A stretch of 41,600 bases of DNA from Pseudobutyrivibrio sp. (lineage in GTDB: Bacteria > Bacillota > Clostridia > Lachnospirales > Lachnospiraceae): positions 1-41,600 of the forward strand of contig NZ_SVEV01000030.1 of NCBI RefSeq assembly GCF_015057185.1, in the 5' to 3' direction. Positions within the stretch are counted from its first letter, which is position 1. Each line of letters opens with the position of its first letter. A model generated the notes under the pieces. The model made no database searches and was not told the DNA's origin. It saw only the letters and a list, made by a program, of their open reading frames with translations. The position numbers and the translations under genes were made by a program. Below are positions 9,903 to 18,398 of the stretch, one piece after another.

Positions 9903-10895
9903 TTATTTATCCCAAAACTCAATCGCCTCTGAAAGCCAATTGTGAGCCTTGGTTCTCTTTCCAAGACCAATACCATGAGGAACTCCAAAATACTTTTCGT
10001 ATTTGTGCTCAACATTGTTTTGAGTAAGGGCTGCATCAAACACATCAGCATGTCTACTAGCAGGAACTAATACATCCCAGCTGCCTGAATACATGAATGT
10101 CCTTGGATAGTCAGCCTCGATATACTGCTGAACATCCAAAAGCTTCTTGCCCTTTCTATGTTTTCTGATACCGAACATATGAATACTGCCTCTATTGCTA
10201 AGCCATATTCCGAGCAGTCCGATCCAAATATTCCAGTATGGATGATGGAGCCAATCATTTACACAAGTCCATGGGTACCCAAGAATTAAAGCTCCTGGTT
10301 TTGGAACCTGATAATCGAGATATCCAAATTTGTGGCTAGAAAAAATACCAGCAACATTTCCACCTGCTGAGAATCCAATCAAGCTGTAGTTTTCCATTGT
10401 GATTCCAAATTTATCGCAGTTTTCCTGAATCAAACGAAGAGCCATACCCAAATCCTCCATAGGAGCAAAAGGAGCACATTCTCTTCCTGTTCTATACTCT
10501 AAAACAAAAGCATTGATTCCCTTTTTGTTAAGCTCTGCAGCAACTGGGTATCCTTCTTCTCTAGTACATACATGGGCATAGCCGCCACCAGGAAGAACCA
10601 TAGCGAATCGCTTGTCTCTAGGTTCATCTGCTGGGAAAAACATTAGTCTTACATCCCTTTTATGTTTCTCCTGTGCCAACTCTTCCATCGAGTAAACTGG
10701 CATCTGAATAAATTTGCCTTTGCGTCTGAGTTCTTTTACTCTGGCGCGTCCGCCCTTAACATCATTTGAAATGTGGGCAATATAAAACATTCTAGCCAAG
10801 GAATAAACCGTAAATACGAAGGTCAAAATAAAATAAACCAGAATTATAGTACGAATGGCTTCGGCGCAGCCCTCCGCAAATAAATAAAAATGCAT
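9903..10895 (-). CDS. Membrane-anchored alpha/beta hydrolase (esterase-like)
   Basis: About 330 residues. A hydrophobic segment (IILVYFILTFVFTVYSLA, about 17-34) should anchor it in the membrane; the catalytic domain follows. The oxyanion region is VLPGGGYAHVC, the nucleophile elbow is GFSAGG (Ser near 185), the acid is probably Asp in SGSWDVLVPASRHAD, and the base is His in GVPHGIGLG, giving a complete triad typical of acetyl-esterase/BD-FAE-like hydrolases. Substrate unknown. ATG 10895 is preferred over the TTG at 10907 because GGAGG lies 5 nt upstream of the ATG, inside the longer frame. Repeat element A (10919-11014) occupies almost the whole leader region, so expression may depend on it. 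Confidence 0.8.
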   Translation of the reverse strand: MHFYLFAEGCAEAIRTIILVYFILTFVFTVYSLARMFYIAHISNDVKGGRARVKELRRKGKFIQMPVYSMEELAQEKHKRDVRLMFFPADEPRDKRFAMVLPGGGYAHVCTREEGYPVAAELNKKGINAFVLEYRTGRECAPFAPMEDLGMALRLIQENCDKFGITMENYSLIGFSAGGNVAGIFSSHKFGYLDYQVPKPGALILGYPWTCVNDWLHHPYWNIWIGLLGIWLSNRGSIHMFGIRKHRKGKKLLDVQQYIEADYPRTFMYSGSWDVLVPASRHADVFDAALTQNNVEHKYEKYFGVPHGIGLGKRTKAHNWLSEAIEFWDK

Positions 10896-10918
10896 ATCAT
10901 CCTCCAAAATAGCAAAAT

Positions 10919-11014
10919 GCCCGCTGGGTTACGCTCTCAAGCCTTGGACATTGCTTTCTTCGACTAAAATGTCTCAGAAAGTAACGCCAAGAGCTTGATA
11001 ACTACCCAGCAGGC
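10919..11014 (+). repeat. Intergenic structured repeat, member A
   Basis: Outer arms GCCCGCTGGGT (from 10919) and ACCCAGCAGGC (to 11014) pair with one mismatch. Inside, TCAAGC (10937-10942) pairs with GCTTGA (10993-10998), and GACAT/ATGTC and GTTAC/GTAAC provide further alternative pairings. The core 10928-11004 aligns closely with members B and C. It lies after the Fe-S/FAD oxidoreductase gene and directly before the SD of the hydrolase gene. An extended -10-like TGGTAGAAT just outside it on the minus strand could start transcription at the base of the stem. Confidence 0.75.
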
Positions 11015-11063
11015 TTTATTCTACCACATATTTTATATATTATGCAGTATTTATTTATTACGT

Positions 11064-13850
11064 TTAGCGCTTGCCTTTGAATGTAACCTTGACGCGCTGC
11101 TTGAATCCGTATGGAAGTACATACTTGAGCTTGTCCTCAGATGGAGTCATCTTTGAACACTCTGGATGCTCGCGGTAAAGCTTAATAGCATCAAACTCAC
11201 ACTTAGTTGTACATACACCACAGCCGATACACTTATTCTCATCAACTACAGAAGCACCACACTTGAGACATCTAGCTGTCTCCTTCTTGATCTGCTCCTC
11301 TGTAAGCTCTACAGTCTTGTCACGGAATGTAAGCTCTCCGTCAACAGTAGTCTTTGATACGCCAGGGATCTGACGTGGGCTGTGATCATAATCATCAATA
11401 CGAAGGTCATCCTTGTTAAGCTCGATGAAATCACGACGATTACGTCCGATTGTAAGTGAGCTGTGTGGCTGAACAAATCTATGGATAGAGATTGCACCCT
11501 CACGACCAGCTGCAATTGCGTCGATTGCGAACTTAGGTCCTGTGTACATATCACCTCCAACAAAGATGTCTGGCTCGTCTGTCTGGTATGTAAGAGCATC
11601 AGCCTTTGGTCCGCGCTCGATAACAACCTTTGAACCCTTGAAGAGGTCGCCGTATACACTACGCTGTCCTACTGAGAAGATAACGTGCTTGCACTCTACT
11701 GTGACCAGGTCATTCTCATCGTACTGTGGAGAGAAACGACCTGTCTCATCCTTAACACGAGTACATTTCTTGAGAACGATACCCTTAACAGCACCAGCCT
11801 CATCAACGAGAACTTCCTTTGGACCCCAACCGCAGTTGAGCTCTACACCCTCAGCCTCTACGATTTCGATCTCTTCTGGAGATGCTGGCATGATATCTCT
11901 GCTCTCAAGACAGAACATAGAAACCTTTTCATTACCAACACGTCTAGCAGAACGTGCGACATCGATAGCAACATTACCACCACCGATAACAACAAGGTCT
12001 CCCTTGATGTCATAAGCTTCATTCTCTGAACACTCGTGCAAGAAATCAACAGCTGTAGCTGTACCAATAGCATCATCACCTGGAACACCTGGCTTGTTAC
12101 CACCCTGACAACCGATTGCTACGTAGAATGCCTTGTAGCCCTGGCTACGTAACTCATCAAGAGTGATGTCCTTACCAACCTCAACGCCGCACTTAATCTC
12201 TACACCAAGCTCCTTGATGATGTCGATTTCTGCGTCGATAACGTTGTTTTCAAGAACAAATGATGGAATACCATAACGGAGCATACCACCTGGATAGTTG
12301 CTCTTTTCAAAGATTGTAGGCTTGTAACCCTTAAGTGCCAAGTAATAAGCACATGAAAGACCTGCAGGACCTGCACCTACAATAGCAACCTTTTCTGTAA
12401 ATTCACCCTTCTGTGAAGGAACAATTTTCTTAGGGATGTAACGTGTCTCAGCCTTGAGATCCATTTCAGCAAGGAATCTCTTTACCTCATCGATAGCGAT
12501 AGCCTCATCGATTGTGCCACGTGTACAAGCTGCCTCACAACGTCTGTTACATACACGACCGCAGATTGCTGGAAGTGGATTATCCTGCTTGATAAGAGCA
12601 AGAGCTTCTTTGTAACGACCCTGAGCTGCCATACGAAGGTATCCCTGAATAGCAATATGAGCTGGACAAGCTGTCTTACAAGGAGCTGTACCTGTCTCAT
12701 AGCAGTTAATTCTATTATTATCTCTGTAGTCATCATCCCACTCGTCAGTAGACCACTTCTTCTCTGTAGGAAGAACATGCTTTGGATACTGAACCTGAGA
12801 GCCATCAGCCTTGCAAAGCTTCTGTCCGAGCTTTACAGCACCTGCTGGACAATTCTCTACGCACTTACCACAAGCTACGCAGTCCTCTGCTGTAACATGA
12901 GCAACGTATGCAGAACGTGACATATTTGGTGTATTAAATAACTGTGATGTACGAAGTGCATAACATACATTTACATTACAGTTACAGATAGCAAAAATCT
13001 TGTTTTCGCCGTCAATATTAGTAATCTGGTGAACAAAACCGTTGTCCTCAGCCTGCTTGAAGATAGCAAGAGCTTCTTCACGTGTGATATATTCGCCGCC
13101 CTTGTTTGTCTCAACAACATAGTCAGCCATATCACCTACAGCAATACACCATCCTTCTGGATCATCAGCACAGCCCTCATCATATGTCTTTCTAGAAAGA
13201 CGACAAGAACATGGTGATTTAGCGTATTTGCCTTCGTATTTATCAAGCCAGTAAGAAATCTTTTCAAGGTTGATAGCCTGTTGCTCCATGCCGATAGCTT
13301 CTTCTACAGGGATAACGTGCATACCGATACCAGCGCCTCCTGGTGGTACCATGTGTGTAAGTCCCTCAAGTGGAAGACGGCTCATACGCTCGAAGAAACG
13401 TCCCATTTCAGGATGCTCGTTAAGGAAATCCTGATTCATGTTAGAGAACTCTGCTGAACCTGGTACGAACATTGGAAGTACCCACTGTTTCTCATGAGCA
13501 GCATTCTCATAATTCCACTCAATAAGTCCTGTGTAGCTAGCCTGCTCAAGTCTCTCTGAAAGAGTCTTTTCGTCAAGTCCTGTGATTGCAAGAAGCTGCT
13601 CAAAAGTTTTTGGCTTTCTGATGCCACCCATAGAAAGTGCAAGCTCTGCGATTTCTTTTGTTGGTGCAAGATTTGCAACTGCCCAGTACTCTGGGTCATA
13701 CTTTGTAATCTTCTGAAGACCAAGCTTGATTTTAGCACGGTCAGTGATGACTTTTCCAAGCTTAAGAATCTCTGGACGGATATCTTCGTCCTTTAAATCC
13801 TTAACCCAGTCTGGATAAAAATCACCTAAACGATCTGGTCCAATTCCCAT
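11064..13850 (-). CDS. Multi-domain Fe-S/FAD NAD(P)-linked oxidoreductase (GltD/NfnB-like core with ferredoxin domains)
   Basis: A 928-residue cytoplasmic protein. Residues 1-300 form an N-terminal region with cysteine sets (SPCSCRLSRKTYDEGC near 215, ICNCNVNVC near 288). A [4Fe-4S] motif CVACGKCVENCPAGA lies near 322. A GltD-type N-terminal Fe-S domain follows (CKTACPAHIAIQGY, CGRVCNRRCEAACTRG near 392-450), then the FAD site VAIVGAGPAGLSCAYYLALK near 490 and the NAD(P) site VVIGGGNVAIDVARSARRVG near 622. A second ferredoxin-type domain sits at the C-terminus (CLKCG, CIGCGVCTTKC near 865-890). This suggests electron transfer between NAD(P)H and ferredoxin or another acceptor; the reaction cannot be fixed from sequence. 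It starts after AAAGGAGGAA and follows hypB by 60 nt. Codon use suggests high expression. Confidence 0.85.
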   Translation of the reverse strand: MGIGPDRLGDFYPDWVKDLKDEDIRPEILKLGKVITDRAKIKLGLQKITKYDPEYWAVANLAPTKEIAELALSMGGIRKPKTFEQLLAITGLDEKTLSERLEQASYTGLIEWNYENAAHEKQWVLPMFVPGSAEFSNMNQDFLNEHPEMGRFFERMSRLPLEGLTHMVPPGGAGIGMHVIPVEEAIGMEQQAINLEKISYWLDKYEGKYAKSPCSCRLSRKTYDEGCADDPEGWCIAVGDMADYVVETNKGGEYITREEALAIFKQAEDNGFVHQITNIDGENKIFAICNCNVNVCYALRTSQLFNTPNMSRSAYVAHVTAEDCVACGKCVENCPAGAVKLGQKLCKADGSQVQYPKHVLPTEKKWSTDEWDDDYRDNNRINCYETGTAPCKTACPAHIAIQGYLRMAAQGRYKEALALIKQDNPLPAICGRVCNRRCEAACTRGTIDEAIAIDEVKRFLAEMDLKAETRYIPKKIVPSQKGEFTEKVAIVGAGPAGLSCAYYLALKGYKPTIFEKSNYPGGMLRYGIPSFVLENNVIDAEIDIIKELGVEIKCGVEVGKDITLDELRSQGYKAFYVAIGCQGGNKPGVPGDDAIGTATAVDFLHECSENEAYDIKGDLVVIGGGNVAIDVARSARRVGNEKVSMFCLESRDIMPASPEEIEIVEAEGVELNCGWGPKEVLVDEAGAVKGIVLKKCTRVKDETGRFSPQYDENDLVTVECKHVIFSVGQRSVYGDLFKGSKVVIERGPKADALTYQTDEPDIFVGGDMYTGPKFAIDAIAAGREGAISIHRFVQPHSSLTIGRNRRDFIELNKDDLRIDDYDHSPRQIPGVSKTTVDGELTFRDKTVELTEEQIKKETARCLKCGASVVDENKCIGCGVCTTKCEFDAIKLYREHPECSKMTPSEDKLKYVLPYGFKQRVKVTFKGKR

Positions 13851-13910
13851 ATTAGTTATTTCCTCCTTTAATTCCTCAATTAATTAAAAATACTACCCTC
13901 AAAAAAGACT

Positions 13911-14579
13911 CTACTGATGTTGTTCAACTAGGCCCCTCAACCAATCAGTCCACTCATCAAAACCCTGGCCAGTTTTTGCAGATACAAAGATTACCTTTGC
14001 ATTAGGGTTTAATTCGTGAATTCTCTGAACAACTCGCTCTTTTGAAAACTCTGTAAATACCGGAAGTGTGTCGCATTTGTTGACAAGAACAACATCACAA
14101 ACTGAAAACATCAGTGGATATTTGAATGGTTTGTCGTCTCCCTCTGGAACAGAGAGAATCATTGCATTCTTTGATGAACCGGTATCAAATTCTGCTGGGC
14201 AAACCAAATTGCCAACATTTTCAAGGAAAACTAAGTCCAAATCCTCAGTGCCTAACTCATGCAGTCCCTGGCGAGTCATGTCAGCATCAAGGTGGCACAT
14301 GCCTCCTGTATGTATCTGAATTGCAGGTGCACCAGCCTCTGTAATAGTAGCGGCATCTACATCAGAATCAATATCAGCCTCCATTACACCAATTCGAATC
14401 GAATCCTTAAGTCTAGCGATTGTTTGGCATAAGGTGGTGGTCTTTCCCGAGCCTGGAGCGGACATCAGATTAATAAGTACTGTATTCTGCGCCTTTAGCT
14501 CCTCTCGGAGTCGATTAGCATCAGCATCATTGTCTTCAAAAATGCTCTGCTTTACTTCGATTATTTTGTAGTCCAACAT
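13911..14579 (-). CDS. hypB: HypB-type GTPase, hydrogenase/Ni-protein maturation family
   Basis: About 222 residues of the SIMIBI GTPase family that delivers nickel to [NiFe]-hydrogenase. Walker A is APGSGKTTT near residue 41, followed by EADIDSDVDA, the metal-binding Cys-His pair in HTGGMCHLDADM, ENVGNLVCPAEFDTG, and the guanine motif NKCD. The N-terminal histidine-rich stretch and CxxCGC motif of E. coli HypB are absent, as in many Firmicutes. ATG 14579 is chosen because GGGAGG lies 4 nt upstream; the longer frame would place this SD inside the gene. No other hyp gene or hydrogenase subunit is present, and it forms an operon with the Fe-S/FAD oxidoreductase, so it may serve another Ni enzyme or that partner. 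Confidence 0.9.
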   Translation of the reverse strand: MLDYKIIEVKQSIFEDNDADANRLREELKAQNTVLINLMSAPGSGKTTTLCQTIARLKDSIRIGVMEADIDSDVDAATITEAGAPAIQIHTGGMCHLDADMTRQGLHELGTEDLDLVFLENVGNLVCPAEFDTGSSKNAMILSVPEGDDKPFKYPLMFSVCDVVLVNKCDTLPVFTEFSKERVVQRIHELNPNAKVIFVSAKTGQGFDEWTDWLRGLVEQHQ

Positions 14580-14666
14580 ATATCCTCCCATCAGTGTCAT
14601 TACACATCTGTTGTTGGTCGCTTACGTTAGTAAACTCTAACCAAGAAGATTAGTTTCCTTGATAAT

Positions 14667-14696
14667 AATATACTCTAATTGATAAAAATTTGTCAA
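14667..14696 (-). promoter_or_regulatory. Promoter of hypB operon
   Basis: On the minus strand TTGACA (14691-14696) and TATATT (14667-14672) have an 18-bp spacer. Six bases after the -10 lies AAGGAAACTAAT (14649-14660), which recurs in the same place after the promoter of the sensor protein gene (17231-17242). Confidence 0.75.
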
Positions 14697-14701
14697 TTAG
14701 A
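14674..14701 (-). promoter_or_regulatory. Palindromic candidate operator over the hypB -35
   Basis: TCTAATTGA (14674-14682) and TCAATTAGA (14693-14701) are perfect inverted repeats around a 10-bp AT centre, covering the -35 and the spacer. The position suits a dimeric repressor of MarR or similar type; no such gene is in the window. Confidence 0.5.
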
Positions 14702-14764
14702 ACACACCTCGGAAGTCGTATGAAATCTAGTACAAAGCGACGTACTGCCACACGTGTGTATTAT

Positions 14765-17131
14765 TTATTTTGTAGAATTATAATTAATATTGAAATTAAC
14801 TTTTACCAATACAGTTGTGCCATGATTCTTTTTTGAGCTAAGGGAAATTTTACCACCCATTAGTTCAATTATATTTCTAGAGATAGCCAATCCTAAACCA
14901 GAGCCCTTTAATAATCCTTCTGGAGAAACATCTTCTTTGGTAAAAGGTTCAAGGGCAATAGCTTGGAATCCATCACTCATTCCTATTCCATCATCTTTTA
15001 TAGTAAATTCATATTTGGCAATGTTAAATATCTTAGAAGGCTTTTGCTCAACTGTAAGATTTACGTGGCCACCCTCTGCAGTATATTCGATTGCATTGTT
15101 AAGAAGATTTACAAGTGCCTGCTGCAATCTTGCCTCGTCTACAATAAGGTCCTTATTTAATAATTCCTTCATTTCAACCTTCAAGGAAATATTCTTTTCT
15201 TCTGCCTTTTTAGACATGGTCTTATCAAGCTCATTAACAAAATCGATGATGTTAATTTTGTCATGCTCTAATGTAACCTTTTTCTGTTTTAACAAGCTCA
15301 TCGCAACCATATCGTCAATGACAGACAACATATGACTACTAGAATCATGAATAGATTCGAGACTATCCTTTAAAAGTATCTCGTCATCTGATACCTGCAT
15401 AGCCATATCAGAAATACCTACTATCTTATCAATTGGCTCCTTGATAATATTTGAAATACTATCAATAAACATGATTTGATTTTTATTAGCATTTGAAAGT
15501 ACTGCTATGCTTAACTTCAAATTCCTGATTTGAACAGTCAGTAGAATAATAACTGAAAGGACAAATACGATTATTATCACTAGGAAAGCAACCAAATTGT
15601 CGTTAACCCAGTCTGCAAAGGAATAGGTATACAAGCCCTTTGTATATTTATAAGCTATGTTTTCTGCGTAATCTGGGCCTAATACACGAATTCCTCTATT
15701 AATCAATCTAAGAAGTCCCATATCGCCATAGCTAACTCCCAAGCATCCATCTGTTCCATCAGAAAGCTGCCTAATAGAAAGCTTTTTGTATTTGGAATTT
15801 CTAAGAATTTCATTAGCGCGCAGGCCGTTTAATGTGGTGCAATCCACCTCTTTATTCAAAACAGCTTTTAAGCACTCATCCATATCGGCATATTCAACTA
15901 TTTTTGCATTTGGATATTTTGATTTTATATAGTAGATTTGTAAACTATTGTTACCGTTTACTGCAAATGTAGCATTATCAGGATTAACTACTACTTTTTC
16001 AAAAATCAAATCCGACCTTGCTGATATAAATGGACTGCTTTGATAAATTTCATTTTGTTCTGAATAATAAACTCCACCACCAACTGGAAATGCAATATCT
16101 ATCTCACCATTATTAATGGCAGCAATTACGTCATCATAGCTGTCATATCCTACATAGTTAATATTAATATTTTCAACATCAATCGCACTGAAAATCGCTG
16201 GAATCAGTTCTTTGATAATTCCTGTAGTTTTGCCATCCTCATCATTGCCGCAATATGGCAAATAATTGTTTAGATAACCTACTGTAACTGAATCATGTTC
16301 ACTAAGCCACTGAATTTCATCTGCAGTCAATGCCTTTGCAGAAACACTTGAGGCATAATAATTTGTACGCAAATCATTTACAAAGTAAGGTTCATTAGAA
16401 TATAAACTAATCTGTGCTTCATTTAATTCATCTAAAAGATCCTGTCTTTCTTTATTTACAGCAAGATAGAAATCACTCTGTCCAAAGGTCACTAATACCT
16501 GATAATTACTACGACTGTCAGTTCCCTCACCCTCGGCAGCAAGTAAGTCGATTTCCTTTGCATCAAAAGCATCGAACAATTCGCCGGAATCATCATATCG
16601 AATAACCGTGGCTCTAATATCATGTTCGCTCAAATAATTCTCAAGAGAATCAGCTACTGCACTATCAAGAACTCCGATAGTATGTCCGCTAATTGATGAT
16701 ATTTCCGAAGTAATCTCGTAATTGTCATCCAATTTCACCAAATTATAAATGGTACTACCCATAGCTATATCTGGATAGCTGATAAGCTCTGCGCGGTCTT
16801 CTTTGTAAGCTAGGCCGGCCAAAAGATCTATCTCACCATCAACAAGCATTTGGTACAAATCAGCAAAACTGCCATATACATACTCATATTTCCATCCTGT
16901 GTACTCAGATAGCTTGAGGTAATAATCATATGCATATCCAGTTTTTATCTCCCCTTCGGCGGCACCGCGTTCAAAAATCCCATTTTCGTAATATCCAACT
17001 TTGACGGTTTTCCGCTGTGAATCAGCCGCACTAGAAAAAAGTGGATCCTGAAATAATGATATAACAAGACCCACTAGTAATATGCAAATAAGTTTGAACT
17101 TTTTGTTATAATTTAGAATGTTTCTCCCCAT
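14765..17131 (-). CDS. Sensor histidine-kinase-like protein with two SBP_bac_3 domains, lacking the phospho-acceptor His
   Basis: About 788 residues, BvgS/EvgS-like in plan: signal/anchor segment at 10-30, two extracellular amino-acid-binding-type domains (KTVKVGYYENG near 42, and DSVTVGYLNNYLPYCGN near 283), one membrane helix (LVAFLVIIIVFVLSVIILL, about 513-535), a DHp-like region and a HATPase domain. The ATPase boxes look intact: N-box LVNLLNNAIEYT, G1 DDGIGM, G2 GSGLGLAISRNIIELMGG. The H-box reads FIDSISNIIKEPIDKIVG where family members read FLANMSHEIRTPLNAIIG, so Asn (codon AAT, 15449-15451, residue about 561) replaces the phosphorylated His. No receiver domain and no adjacent response regulator exist. 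ATG 17131 follows GGAGAGAATTG; TTG just before it is not needed. Confidence 0.85.
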   Translation of the reverse strand: MGRNILNYNKKFKLICILLVGLVISLFQDPLFSSAADSQRKTVKVGYYENGIFERGAAEGEIKTGYAYDYYLKLSEYTGWKYEYVYGSFADLYQMLVDGEIDLLAGLAYKEDRAELISYPDIAMGSTIYNLVKLDDNYEITSEISSISGHTIGVLDSAVADSLENYLSEHDIRATVIRYDDSGELFDAFDAKEIDLLAAEGEGTDSRSNYQVLVTFGQSDFYLAVNKERQDLLDELNEAQISLYSNEPYFVNDLRTNYYASSVSAKALTADEIQWLSEHDSVTVGYLNNYLPYCGNDEDGKTTGIIKELIPAIFSAIDVENININYVGYDSYDDVIAAINNGEIDIAFPVGGGVYYSEQNEIYQSSPFISARSDLIFEKVVVNPDNATFAVNGNNSLQIYYIKSKYPNAKIVEYADMDECLKAVLNKEVDCTTLNGLRANEILRNSKYKKLSIRQLSDGTDGCLGVSYGDMGLLRLINRGIRVLGPDYAENIAYKYTKGLYTYSFADWVNDNLVAFLVIIIVFVLSVIILLTVQIRNLKLSIAVLSNANKNQIMFIDSISNIIKEPIDKIVGISDMAMQVSDDEILLKDSLESIHDSSSHMLSVIDDMVAMSLLKQKKVTLEHDKINIIDFVNELDKTMSKKAEEKNISLKVEMKELLNKDLIVDEARLQQALVNLLNNAIEYTAEGGHVNLTVEQKPSKIFNIAKYEFTIKDDGIGMSDGFQAIALEPFTKEDVSPEGLLKGSGLGLAISRNIIELMGGKISLSSKKNHGTTVLVKVNFNINYNSTK

Positions 17132-17248
17132 CAATTCTCTCCTGTTTACTATTTAAAATCCAACACAATAATTTACTCTCAAATTTTAATTAGTGTGGAT
17201 TATTTTACAGCTGCAAACTAAATTTTAAAAATCAGTTTCCTTCTCTAT

Positions 17249-17278
17249 AATATACTATTTCTTGAAAATTATTGTCAA
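17249..17278 (-). promoter_or_regulatory. Promoter of the sensor protein gene
   Basis: TTGACA (17273-17278) and TATATT (17249-17254) with an 18-bp spacer, then after 6 bp AAGGAAACTGAT (17231-17242), nearly identical to the hypB leader start. The leader to the ATG is about 100 nt and contains AAACT/AGTTT pairing. Confidence 0.7.
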
Positions 17279-17347
17279 TCAAAACCCACTTCAAATCACT
17301 ATATATTCTATCATTAGACAATATTATGCCACATATGAGTATATTAA

Positions 17348-17395
17348 TTGACATTTTCTTATTTTGTATGCACAATTTACTACAATTCTAATTGT
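17348..17395 (+). promoter_or_regulatory. Possible promoter and inverted repeat upstream of the transglutaminase-like gene
   Basis: TTGACA (17348-17353) and a poor CACAAT -10 (17371-17376) are 17 bp apart. ACAATT-CT-AATTGT (17382-17395) lies at the expected transcription start and could be an operator. The rest of the 327-bp gap 17132-17458 is AT-rich and holds the divergent sensor promoter; I see no ORF in it. Confidence 0.45.
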
Positions 17396-17458
17396 GAATT
17401 ATTTATGAACAAGGCACATTTTAAGAATTTATACACATTTAATTTTTAAAATTAAACC

Positions 17459-18298
17459 ATGAAAAAATTGGTTAAACTTTTAAAAGAGAAAAGAATAATA
17501 TGTTCGCTAGTACTAGCTCTCCTAGTGCTTTATTCCCCTATGTCTATAGTGGTCCAAGCCAGCGAAAGCTATTCAAACACTTTGTGCGCCTATAAAAATC
17601 TATTAAGTGCCCAAGAAATAGCTGTTTATAATCAAGTTTATTCCGCTATTTTGGATTACAATTCATCTCTATTTAGATTAGAAGAACCTCTTTTGGAATC
17701 AGATTTGGAAGACACTATGAATGCGCTTTTCAACGATCATCCAGAGCTGTTTTGGGTGAATACCGCATATAAATACGCAGTGGATTCAAATAATGTGGTT
17801 CACAAAATCCAACTTAATTTTGGAATCAGTGAATCTGATTTTACAAATGTGCAGGCGTCCTATGAGAATGCAGTAAAAACAATTGTTTCAGAAGCTGCTG
17901 CATACTCATCAGCAGTGGACAGAGAAAAATATATATACGACAAAATATGCTCTATGAACACCTACAATGAATGTAGCGCCATGAATCAGAGTGCTTATTC
18001 TGCACTGACCTCTGGCTCTTCAGTATGTGCAGGTTATGCAAGAGCCTTTCAGATTGCTTGCCTTCAATCAGGCATTCCTTGCTACTATGTCACGGGAACA
18101 TCCAGAGGTCAAAATCATGCATGGAACATCGTGCAAATCGATGGCAAATACTACAATGTAGATTTAACCTGGGATGATTGCCTCAGCGAAACACTAGGCT
18201 ATAATTCATACTATTACTTCAACAAAAATGACCTAGAATTCTCTCTCGATCATTCTAGGTCAGCGTTATCATCACAGCTTGTAAGCTGCGTAGACTAA
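17459..18298 (+). CDS. Secreted transglutaminase-like (papain-fold) protein
   Basis: A 279-residue exported protein. The signal peptide (LVLALLVLYSPMSIVVQA) ends near residue 34. The C-terminal half is a transglutaminase-like domain with Cys in SGSSVCAGYARAFQIAC, His in GQNHAWNIVQIDGKYY and Asp in YNVDLTWDD, a full Cys-His-Asp triad. The N-terminal half (about 40-140) matches the helical region that precedes this domain in Lachnospiraceae surface proteins. There is no cell-wall anchor or repeat. Proteins of this fold act as proteases, cross-linking enzymes or amidases on cell-wall or surface substrates; activity here is not determined. The SD is poor, so translation may be weak. The gene converges on the sortase-adhesin operon. 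Confidence 0.82.
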   Translation: MKKLVKLLKEKRIICSLVLALLVLYSPMSIVVQASESYSNTLCAYKNLLSAQEIAVYNQVYSAILDYNSSLFRLEEPLLESDLEDTMNALFNDHPELFWVNTAYKYAVDSNNVVHKIQLNFGISESDFTNVQASYENAVKTIVSEAAAYSSAVDREKYIYDKICSMNTYNECSAMNQSAYSALTSGSSVCAGYARAFQIACLQSGIPCYYVTGTSRGQNHAWNIVQIDGKYYNVDLTWDDCLSETLGYNSYYYFNKNDLEFSLDHSRSALSSQLVSCVD

Positions 18299-18307
18299 TT
18301 AAATATC

Positions 18308-18398
18308 ACGTTCGTTACGCTCTCAATCCTGACATCTCACTCCGCTCAGCTAAAATGCTTCGCTTGAGTAAGAGTCAGAGAATGATAGCTACGAACTT
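18308..18398 (+). repeat. Intergenic structured repeat, member B
   Basis: GTTCGT (18310-18315) pairs with ACGAAC (18391-18396). The core 18314-18391 begins GTTACGCTCTCAATCC, identical to member A except one base, and ends GATAGCTA. Internal stems CTGAC/GTCAG and CTC-ACTC/GAGT-GAG continue the hairpin, capped by AGC-TAAAAT-GCT. It fills the space between the convergent transglutaminase and sortase genes and reaches the sortase stop codon. Confidence 0.75.

Noticed and set aside
10896-10907. TTG at 10907 as start of the hydrolase
   Set aside because: The SD GGAGG lies within this extension and sits 5 nt before ATG 10895, which is the better start.
14702-14760. Possible terminator of the sensor protein gene: ACACAC/GTGTGT with inner AGTAC/GTACT
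   Set aside because: Pairing is discontinuous and there is no T-run; I cannot support a terminator here.
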